NCBI GenBank assembly: GCA_023250755.1 | Contig: JAHFAC010000006.1 | Location: 1-12,974 of the forward strand | Source: Bacteriovoracaceae bacterium | Lineage (GTDB): Bacteria; Bdellovibrionota; UBA1018 | Direction of reading: 5' to 3' | Length of the DNA stretch: 12,974 nt | Shown here: positions 1 to 6,700 of the stretch, piece by piece | Position numbering within the stretch: the first letter of the stretch is position 1 | Layout of the letters: every line of letters begins with the position of its first letter | Notes under the pieces: model-generated | Told to the model about the DNA's origin: nothing | What the model saw: only the letters and a program-made list of their open reading frames with translations | The model's database searches: none | Made by a program: the position numbers and the translations under genes

Positions 1-2
1 TT

Positions 3-506
3 CAGTGGCCAAAGGAGTTTTGGGCAAAAGTTCCTGGACTCTTAAAAGGCACAGATGTGAATGTTCAGCGTGCCCTTTCTGATGCTCTTAGTCGTCAAGT
101 TCAGTGGCCAAAGGAAGTTTGGGCAGAAGTTCCTAGGCTCTTAAAAAACACGAATGCAGATGTGCAAATTGCTATTTCTGATGCTCTTGGTCGTCAAGTT
201 CAGTGGCCAAAGGAGTTTTGGACAGAAGTTCCTGGGCTCTTAAAAAACACGAATGCAGATGTGCAAAATGCTATTTCTGATGCTCTTATTCATAAATATG
301 ATTGGCCAAAGGAGTTTTGGGCAGAAGTGCCTAAGCTCTTAAAAAACATGGATGTAATGGGTGTACATGCTCAGAGTGTCATTTCTCATGCTCTTAGTCG
401 TCAAGTTCAGTGGCCAAAGGAAGTGTGGGCAGAAGTTCCTGCGCTCTTAAAAAGCACGAATGTAGATGTGCGAAATGCCATTTCTTATGCTCTTAGAGAA
501 CCCAAA
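3..506 (+). repeat. Five tandem 99-bp (one 108-bp) coding repeats
   Basis: Direct repeats begin with CAGTGGCCAAAGGA or a close variant at 3, 102, 201, 300 and 408. Copies 1-3 and 5 are 99 bp; copy 4 is 108 bp because of a 9-bp in-frame insertion near 355-370. The units differ by scattered substitutions only. The period is a multiple of three, so gain or loss of whole units would keep the frame. Confidence 0.9.
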
Positions 507-584
507 AAATCAGATCCCAGTTTGAAAAAATCATTCTTCCGTAGTTGTTTATCTAAACTTTTGCAGCTTGTCTCAGGCAAGTGA
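3..584 (+). CDS. HEAT-like tandem-repeat protein, C-terminal part (5' end outside window)
   Basis: The reading frame is open from the first in-frame codon at position 3, so the gene starts upstream. The GTG at 57 is only an internal valine codon. The visible 193 residues are five tandem units, each beginning (Q/D)WPKE(F/V)W and each made of two short amphipathic helices, as in HEAT/armadillo-type alpha solenoids. Units start at 3, 102, 201, 300 and 408; the first three spacings are exactly 99 bp (33 residues) and the fourth unit is 36 residues, with a small insertion (VMGVHAQ). The DNA of the units is also nearly identical. After the last unit comes a basic tail (KKSDPSLKKSFFRSCLSKLL) that may cap the solenoid. 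No catalytic motif is visible. Such solenoids usually bind proteins or nucleic acids, but the partner and any N-terminal effector domain are unknown. Sampled lines look more AT-rich than the housekeeping genes to the right, and no neighbour shares its strand. Confidence 0.8.
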   Translation, partial: QWPKEFWAKVPGLLKGTDVNVQRALSDALSRQVQWPKEVWAEVPRLLKNTNADVQIAISDALGRQVQWPKEFWTEVPGLLKNTNADVQNAISDALIHKYDWPKEFWAEVPKLLKNMDVMGVHAQSVISHALSRQVQWPKEVWAEVPALLKSTNVDVRNAISYALREPKKSDPSLKKSFFRSCLSKLLQLVSGK

Positions 585-590
585 GACCGG

Positions 591-614
591 AGCCATCTGG
601 AGATCCAGATGGCT
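591..614. terminator. Perfect 10-bp inverted repeat between convergent genes; possible terminator
   Basis: AGCCATCTGG and CCAGATGGCT form a perfect 10-bp stem with the 4-base loop AGAT. It begins 6 bases after the stop codon of the HEAT-like gene and lies 10 bases beyond the tRNA 3' end. On the plus strand it is followed by GCGTAAAAAA, not a T tract, so it is not a standard intrinsic terminator. On the minus strand a T6 run precedes it. It may stop or stabilise the 3' ends of the two converging transcripts, but that is inference. Confidence 0.4.
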
Positions 615-624
615 GCGTAAAAAA

Positions 625-699
625 TGGTACGGGCGATTGGGATTGAACCAACGGCCCCCACCGTGTCAAGGTGGTGCTCTCCCGCTGAGCTACGCCCGT
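625..699 (-). tRNA. tRNA-Val (anticodon GAC)
   Basis: On the minus strand the sequence folds as a complete cloverleaf. The acceptor stem is ACGGGCG/CGCCCGT and the D arm is GCTC-AGCGGGA-GAGC. The anticodon arm is CCACC-TTGACAC-GGTGG, giving anticodon GAC. The variable loop is GGGCC (5 bases) and the T arm is GTTGG-TTCAATC-CCAAT. The discriminator A is followed by an encoded CCA. GAC reads GUC (and, by wobble, GUU) valine codons. A run of six T follows the CCA directly and may help transcription end. Total length is 75 bases including CCA. An upstream promoter-like pair supports independent transcription. Confidence 0.95.
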
Positions 700-731
700 A
701 CAAACCATCAAACACATTTGTGAGATCAGGG

Positions 732-760
732 ACTATAGCCTCGAACTGAGTGCGCGTAAA
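732..760 (-). promoter_or_regulatory. Sigma70-like promoter of the tRNA-Val gene
   Basis: On the minus strand, TTTACG (4 of 6 to TTGACA) is followed after exactly 17 bp by TATAGT (5 of 6 to TATAAT). This places transcription start about 25 bases before the mature tRNA 5' end. A second, weaker candidate lies further upstream: TTGTGA at 826-831 and a perfect TATAAT at 805-810, but with a short 15-bp spacer. The rest of the 700-832 gap between lipB and the tRNA shows no gene. Confidence 0.55.
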
Positions 761-832
761 CTGTGAAGTGACCCCTATTGTTGACTTTTTTGTTCTAGAC
801 TTTTATTATAAAAACCGCAAATCATTCACAAC

Positions 833-1492
833 TTACCCCGCCCCGCCCGCGCCCCGCCAAAATCGCCTCAATGCCGCCTCAACCAACTTTTGCCCTAGGT
901 GGTCAAACTCTGTCTGCTCTGAAAGAAGATAGCCCACCGGCGCATCCAATCCGCAGGGACGCAAACCAACAAAACTTGTCAAAGTGCGAAACCCATTCAC
1001 AGAGATTCCATGAAGCAAAATACCTCGCTCAATATGAACACCAAGGGCAGCGATCTTCCCTTGAGGTGTCCAAACCCCCATCTCACACCCCCTCCGAATT
1101 TCAGCCTGAGGAAAATACTCACGTCCCACGTCAAGCGCAACCTCCAAGAGCCCCTCGACCGCACGCCTCACTCCGCGCCGATCTCCTGTGAGGGTTTCTA
1201 ACTGATCCACCACAAATAAAACCCACTGTCCGGGGCCATGATAGGTCGCCAAACCTCCTCGATCCGTACGATGGAGTTCAATCCCATAGGTCTTGAGCAG
1301 CTCTGGCGCCAGAAGGATATCTTGCTCAGAAGTTCTTCGTCCCAAAGTAATGACAGGGGCCACTTCGGAGAGCAAGAGCGCGCCGGGTCCGCCAGCCCGC
1401 ACTCGATCCGCAATCTCGCGCTGCTCTTGATCCAGAGCAAGGTAAGTCCAGGGATTAGAAGAAGTGTGTCGTCGCACGCCAATAGATGGCAT
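833..1492 (-). CDS. lipB: Lipoyl(octanoyl) transferase LipB
   Basis: LipB moves the octanoyl group from octanoyl-ACP to the lipoyl domains of 2-oxoacid dehydrogenases and the glycine cleavage H protein, the first step of protein lipoylation in the cytosol. The family signature RGGLATYHGPGQ is at residues 78-89. The catalytic pair is present: Lys146 in GKIAALG and Cys180 in RPCGL, with HGISVN at 161-166 between them. The length of 219 residues is usual. I chose the ATG at 1492 because AGGAG stands 6 bases before it. An in-frame ATG nine codons upstream (1519) has no such site and would add MIGVFQEIL. The next gene upstream in transcription, the CsgG-like lipoprotein, ends 73 bp away. No lipA is in the window. 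Confidence 0.96.
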   Translation of the reverse strand: MPSIGVRRHTSSNPWTYLALDQEQREIADRVRAGGPGALLLSEVAPVITLGRRTSEQDILLAPELLKTYGIELHRTDRGGLATYHGPGQWVLFVVDQLETLTGDRRGVRRAVEGLLEVALDVGREYFPQAEIRRGCEMGVWTPQGKIAALGVHIERGILLHGISVNGFRTLTSFVGLRPCGLDAPVGYLLSEQTEFDHLGQKLVEAALRRFWRGAGGAG

Positions 1493-1498
1493 CAGAAT

Positions 1499-1503
1499 CT
1501 CCT
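1499..1503 (-). promoter_or_regulatory. Ribosome binding site of lipB
   Basis: AGGAG on the minus strand, 6 bases before the ATG at 1492. It decides in favour of this start over the upstream ATG at 1519. Confidence 0.7.
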
Positions 1504-1539
1504 GAAAAACCCCTATCACACTGGCATGCGCTCTTCTTT

Positions 1540-1578
1540 TTAATAAAGTTGGTTAATAAAGTTGGTTAATAAAGCTGA
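1540..1578. repeat. Three tandem 13-bp repeats at the 3' end of the lipoprotein gene
   Basis: TTAATAAAGTTGG occurs twice exactly (1540-1552 and 1553-1565) and a third time with two mismatches (TTAATAAAGCTGA, 1566-1578). The third copy is the last codons plus the TAA stop of the CsgG-like gene, so the array looks like a slippage duplication of that gene's end into the gap before lipB. Confidence 0.9.
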
Positions 1579-2552
1579 ACAACATCCCCGTTTTGGAAAT
1601 TTCCACCGGTATGGATTTGTGTCACCGCGCCATCAGTCCCGATAAAATCCGTCACTTCGATTGTCCCTTTGAACTGACCCGCAGAGCGCCCTAAAAATGC
1701 ACCCGTTTGTGGATCATAAACATCTTCGCCCTGGCTCAGGACTTTCAAAATATCTCCTGCCACCAGGCCCGAAGCCTTGCCGGCATTAACGACGATCTTT
1801 CCGCCATTCACCTTGGCCACATGCCCTTGCCAGGCCATTTTCTCCACAGAGCGAATGACGTCAGGGGCAATCCGCGAGATCGCATCCCGAATTCCAAGTT
1901 TGGTCAGCTCTGCCCGGAATTCTTGGCTCTCAAGCCCCGATCCTTCACCCGTCACGATCGCATTATTTGAAGCCTCCCCTGATTTAGCTGTAGAAAGGAT
2001 TTCACGTCCAGAGCCTACATCAAAAGCCTTCAGCTCAATATCAACCGCAGATAAAGACTGTTTTTGGCGAAGAAGGCCGACTTCATCGCCCCTCTGACGA
2101 AATACGATTTTCGAAAGACGCCCGATCACTAAAACAGAAACCCCAAGACGCCGTCCCTCACGAATGAGTTGAGCGACCTTGACTCGATCTCCCTCTAAAA
2201 CATCCGAAGTGCCAAGCTCCGTTTGAACATCAGGGGGAAGGAGTACTCTCTGCGTCAGTGCCAGATCGCGCTTAAGTTCATCTGCGGCAAATGGGCCGAG
2301 GTCGGGCATCTTCACCGGCGTGTCATTTGAAAAAGTCAGGATAGCGATCCGTTTTTTAGGCTGGCCCATCATCTCCAGTCGTTGAGTGGGCGATACGCCC
2401 CCCCCCTGTCCCTGATTGTAATAACTAGGAGGCTCGCTCTGGACATACGTTTGGTCACGGCGAAATGCCGGAGAACGCTGACACGACAAGAGGGTTAAAA
2501 ATATAAATCCAAAAATAATTTCAATGCTCAAATGAAATCCTTTTTTTTCCAT
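1566..2552 (-). CDS. CsgG/FlgT-like outer-membrane lipoprotein
   Basis: A 328-residue exported lipoprotein. Residues 8-23 are a hydrophobic signal ending in the lipobox LLSC, with Cys24 as the lipidation site. Gln at +2 argues against inner-membrane retention, so the outer membrane is likely. A Gln/Gly/Tyr-rich linker follows (about 25-65), then a CsgG-type domain from KKRIAILTFSN (67-76) through LGVSVLVIGRLSK (136-148) to about 240. The C-terminal 85 residues (VNGGKIVVNAGKASGLVAGD to DVVQLY) resemble the C-terminal domain of FlgT-like proteins. CsgG forms the curli secretion pore and FlgT sits at the flagellar basal body, but no curli or flagellar gene is nearby, so the specific role is open. 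It begins 9 bp after the 348-residue secreted protein gene, so the two are probably co-transcribed. A G9 tract and an A8 tract lie in its first 53 codons. Confidence 0.82.
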   Translation of the reverse strand: MEKKGFHLSIEIIFGFIFLTLLSCQRSPAFRRDQTYVQSEPPSYYNQGQGGGVSPTQRLEMMGQPKKRIAILTFSNDTPVKMPDLGPFAADELKRDLALTQRVLLPPDVQTELGTSDVLEGDRVKVAQLIREGRRLGVSVLVIGRLSKIVFRQRGDEVGLLRQKQSLSAVDIELKAFDVGSGREILSTAKSGEASNNAIVTGEGSGLESQEFRAELTKLGIRDAISRIAPDVIRSVEKMAWQGHVAKVNGGKIVVNAGKASGLVAGDILKVLSQGEDVYDPQTGAFLGRSAGQFKGTIEVTDFIGTDGAVTQIHTGGNFQNGDVVQLY

Positions 2553-2556
2553 TCAA

Positions 2557-2567
2557 TCACCTCACCT
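2557..2567 (-). promoter_or_regulatory. Doubled Shine-Dalgarno of the lipoprotein gene, overlapping the upstream stop
   Basis: AGGTGAGGTGA on the minus strand contains AGGTGA twice. The first copy includes the TGA stop of the 348-residue gene. The second ends 4 bases before the ATG at 2552. This arrangement suits translational coupling of the two genes. Confidence 0.65.
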
Positions 2568-3608
2568 AATTTCCGCCTTGATCAAGCGCGCATTCGCTTC
2601 AGTCACCGTAAGAACACCTGGATCCATCCGTAAACCCGAAAGGACTTGCTTCACATCGTTGACTGCTTGAAATGGACGAATTGAAAAAACAGCTTTACCT
2701 CGAGACACTTGTTTCTCTTCAACGAACGAAGTTTTTAACACGCCTTGAATCAAGAACTTAAGCTGACTGAAGTGCTTGAAATCACGAACTCCGCTGAGCT
2801 CAAGAAGAAGTTCATCAGCCGCCACCCCACCTGCCGCGGCCAAAATAGGTTTAGACCCAAACTCAGTAAAAGCCACGCCGAGGAGCCTTGCAGCGGCATC
2901 CAAGAAACGCTCATCTTCCATCACCTCAAGTTGGCCCTCGTGCTGTACCATTCCCTTGACTCCTGAGTCCGATCCATCTGCCGTCCTGCCCTTCAACAAA
3001 ATGCTCACTGAAATTTGGTAATGCCTCTCATCTGCATGAACTGTGTCGTCTGGATCAGAAGGGAGGGCATTCCAGTGAAGCTGGAGGGCCCCTAAAGCTT
3101 TTTTTAGCGCAACGAGCTCAGAGGGGCTTTTTGCGGTTTCCTCAGGCTTCACCCAAACCGGCAGAAAACCCCGTCTTTCGATCATCACCTCAACCGCTTT
3201 ATGAAGTTCATCTCGGCTTGCAGTGCATTTTTCACAGTCTGGCTGAACTTGCTCAAAAATCAAAAGATGATTGACACTCCCCCCTCCTGCCAAAAGGGAC
3301 GAAGCATGAAACTGCATGTATTTCTTGATTCCATCCAGATCGAGATCAACATTCAGCCCTTGCGCACCAGGACGATAATCACGGATAAATCGTAAGTAAT
3401 TTGGCACCACTTCCTCGTCAAAAATCTTCTTTTGCCAGTCTTCCAAAGTCCCTAGTTTTTTTTCTGAGTCTGCCACGGCCGCTCGAAGCTGATCCTGATT
3501 CGAGCGAACAGGACCTATCTGTGAAGAGGGCGCTTGAGCTGCCGGAGCTGAAAAAGCATTCACGCTGATCAGTAGGAGAATTGCTGCAAAAAGGAAGGGT
3601 CTGAGCAT
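2562..3608 (-). CDS. Secreted (periplasmic) protein of unknown function with a CxxC motif
   Basis: I do not recognise a family with confidence. The 348 residues start with a clear Sec signal (MLRPFLFAAILLLISVNAFS, cleavage probably near residue 21), followed by an Ala/Pro/Ser/Gln-rich spacer. The rest looks soluble, with mixed helix and strand and no further membrane segment. The only cysteines are C125 and C128 (CEKC), which could be a disulfide, redox or metal site. The C-terminal third contains the stretch LKTSFVEEKQVSRGKAVFSI. The ATG at 3608 is the natural start because the signal peptide begins there, although no strong Shine-Dalgarno is visible. The gene is 104 bp after dnaE and 9 bp before the CsgG-like lipoprotein gene. 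A shared envelope role with that lipoprotein is inference from the spacing. Confidence 0.75.
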   Translation of the reverse strand: MLRPFLFAAILLLISVNAFSAPAAQAPSSQIGPVRSNQDQLRAAVADSEKKLGTLEDWQKKIFDEEVVPNYLRFIRDYRPGAQGLNVDLDLDGIKKYMQFHASSLLAGGGSVNHLLIFEQVQPDCEKCTASRDELHKAVEVMIERRGFLPVWVKPEETAKSPSELVALKKALGALQLHWNALPSDPDDTVHADERHYQISVSILLKGRTADGSDSGVKGMVQHEGQLEVMEDERFLDAAARLLGVAFTEFGSKPILAAAGGVAADELLLELSGVRDFKHFSQLKFLIQGVLKTSFVEEKQVSRGKAVFSIRPFQAVNDVKQVLSGLRMDPGVLTVTEANARLIKAEIR

Positions 3609-3666
3609 TTGCTTTAGTTTAGCATCCTTTTTGAAAACTGGAAAATCCTGCTTGCCCTGATCATCA

Positions 3667-3702
3667 TAATTTCCGATGTAATTTCTGGTGTAATGTCCGA
3701 TC
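3667..3702. repeat. Three imperfect 12-bp tandem repeats between dnaE and the next gene
   Basis: TAATTTCCGATG, TAATTTCTGGTG and TAATGTCCGATC follow one another without a gap. They fill much of the short dnaE 3' gap (3609-3712). No clear terminator or promoter was found in this gap. Confidence 0.6.
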
Positions 3703-3712
3703 CCAGCTCTCT

Positions 3713-6700
3713 TTAGGTAAGGCGAACCACCTCAGCTCCAAAAATCCCGTTGACTGCTTTAACTAACTGCACTGTTGGAGATACCCGAAGTGCCTGGGGA
3801 AGCTCAAGATGCGTTTTAAAGAGCGAATCCTGAAATTCGATTCGGACAGGACATTTGCCGCGATGGCCGAGCAGGCTCTTCTTTAAATCGCGAAGCTGTG
3901 CTCCGTTGATACTCCCCGGATCCAAGCGGAGCACCACTTGCGTCACACGATTTTCATGCGCCTCACCTAACCACTCCAAGGATTTCGCAAAAATTTTCGG
4001 ATTCTCCTCACTCACCTCAAGCTCACCGGTCATCAGCAAAGGAAGGGCTTCGGCCACTGAACGCTTGAGGATTTCCTGGCAGGCAGCATAAGCTTCAGGA
4101 AAAAAAACGACTTCAACCTTGCCCTGAAGATCCTCAAACTGGCCAAAAGCCATTCGAGTGCCCTTCTTGGTCATGACTTCGCGAATCTCTGAAACCAGTC
4201 CCCCAAGCTTCACCTCAGGCCGTTGAGGACGATACCCGCCCCAAGGCGATGCCCCAACAGCACCAGGTTGACTCACTGGCTTGAGAGCAGCGCTCTTCTC
4301 TTCAGCCTGCTTCTTAATGCGCCCAGTAGTCCAGCCAAGCCACTCTTCACAGATTTTCTGCCAAGTGTCCATGGGATGCCCTGACACATAAAATCCAACC
4401 ACTTGTTTTTCGAGCATCAACTTGCGAGAGTTCGGCCAGTCCTCTTCGTTTTTGAAAAGAGTGTTGCTCGGCCTTGTCAGTTTCACTTCATCCGATCGAA
4501 AGGCATCAAAAAGCGAGGATTGACCAAGCTCGCGCTCTTCTTGCTCATCACTTGCTTGTTCAAGCACCGCCTCTAATGAAGCAAAAAGACTTGCTCGGTT
4601 CACCTCACTTATGGTGTCGAATGCGCCTGCCATGGTGAGTGACTCAAGTACTTTTTTATTGACCTTTCGAGTCGAAACCCGTGAACAAAAATCGACTACA
4701 TTTCGAAAAGGATTCGTGCCACGAGCTTCTAAAATAGCATCAACCGCGATTCCACCCACCCCCTTGATGGCTTCAAGTCCGAATCGAATCGCTTTTACTG
4801 AATCCCGATCCTCCACGCTAAAGCGCTTCTGAGAAGCATTCACGTCCGGAGAAAGGACTGGGATCGCATGAGCTCGAGCATCCCCAATGTACTTTGTAAT
4901 TTTATCGGTATTATCCATTTCTGTCGTCATCAAGGCAGCCATGAACTCCGCCGAAAAATGAGTCTTCAAATAAGCCGTCTGGTAAGTGAGGAGGGCGTAA
5001 GCAGCCGAGTGGGATTTATTAAAACCGTATTCTGCAAATTTCGCCATTAAATCAAAAATCCCTTGCGCTTTTTCTGCGGAGAGGCCTTGAGCAGTTGCCC
5101 CTTTGACGAAAATCTCACGATGCTCGGCCATTTCTTCGTGTTTTTTCTTCCCCATCGCACGCCTTAAAAGATCCGCTTGACCGAGCGAATATCCCGCCAA
5201 TTCGCGGGCGATTTGCATCACCTGTTCTTGATAGAGAATCACCCCGTAAGTGTCTTTTAATATCGGTTCCAAAGTCGGAACATCATAAACAATGGGATTG
5301 CGACCATGCTTACGATCAATAAAATCATCGACCATTCCTGAACCCAGGGGGCCTGGACGATAAAGAGCATTAATGGCTGTCAAATCCTCAATTGAGCTGG
5401 GTTGGATTCGGACGCAGAGGTCCTTCATCCCTGAGCTTTCAACTTGAAAAACCCCATCCGTATCCCCTGAGCCAATCAGAGCAAAAACCTTGGAATCGCG
5501 ATCAGATATCTCTTCGATCCGAAAGTCCTCCTGCTTGCGCGCCTCTTCGCCCTCTCCTCGAATCCCCCCAGAATTTCGGAGGCGAATCAGTTTGATCGCG
5601 TGATCGATCACGGTCAGGGTCTTTAATCCTAAGAAATCAAATTTCACCAATCCGATCGCTTCAGCAGAGTCTTTGTCCAACTGCGTGACCGTGGCGCCGT
5701 CGCGCCCGACAAATAGGGGGCAGTACTCAACCACCGGCCGCTCAGTGATAATCACGCCGGCCGCATGCATTCCCGCATTTCGATACAACCCCTCAAGCGC
5801 TCGAGCGTATTCGATCACCTTGGCCAGCTTTGGCTCCTGCTCCATTTTCTCGCGGAGTCTAGGCTCCTTTTCAAGCGCAGCATCAATGGTGATATGCAAC
5901 TCATCAGGCATCAACTTTGTAAGCTGATCGGTTTCTGCAAAGGTAAGCCCTAAGACACGCCCGACATCTTTCAGGACAGCACGGGCTTGAAGCTTGCCAA
6001 ACGTAATAATCTGACAGACATTTTCAAGTCCATATTTCTTAGAAACGTAATCAATCACTTCACCTCGTCGGTCCTGACAAAAATCAACGTCAAAATCAGG
6101 CAAGCTGATTCGCTCGGGATTAATGAAACGTTCAAACAGCAACTTAAACTGGATGGGGTCAACATCCGTAATCCGCAATGCATAGGCGACTAGAGATCCT
6201 GCTCCAGATCCTCGGCCTGGGCCCACGGGGACGCCCCGCTCTTTGGCCCAGTTAATAAAATCCGCTACAATCAAAAAATATCCTGAAAATCCGGTCTTTT
6301 CGATCATTGCCAGCTCATCTTCGAGCCGGGTTCGATAGATTTTCTCTCTCTCAGTCCAATCTAAAAGGGTTTTGCGTTCAGCAAATGAGAGATCGGCAAA
6401 GCGCTTATCGAGTCCAAGCCTGGATTGCTCTTTAAGGTACACACCGAGATCAAACGACTGATCTTCTTTACTCACCCCATCGGGTCTGAAATTAGGCAAA
6501 TGATAGATGGGGCGGCCCTTCGCATCTTTGAAACGAAAATCCACCTGACACCGATCATTGATCAGCAGCGTGTTATCGCAAGCTCCCGGAAAATGCTCAA
6601 AGCGCTCACGCATGAGGGCAGCCGGCTTCAAATAAAACTCATGCGGAACTAAACTCTTGGGACGATCTGAGTCGAGATTGCGCCCATGCTCAATGCATTG

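Noticed and set aside
3..506. CRISPR array or phage repeat explanation for the tandem repeats
   Set aside because: There are no unique spacers; the units are coding, in frame and contiguous.
485..715. Minus-strand open frame of 76 codons over the tRNA
   Set aside because: It overlaps the tRNA-Val gene, the hairpin and the end of the repeat gene, and shows no protein-like features.
871..1543. Plus-strand open frames opposite lipB
   Set aside because: They are antisense to a well-supported lipB; their Pro/Arg/Ser-rich products look like frame shadows.
3616..3645. Promoter-like TTTTCC-18 bp-TAAACT before the 348-residue gene
   Set aside because: The -10 would be only about 7 bases before the ATG and the -35 is weak.
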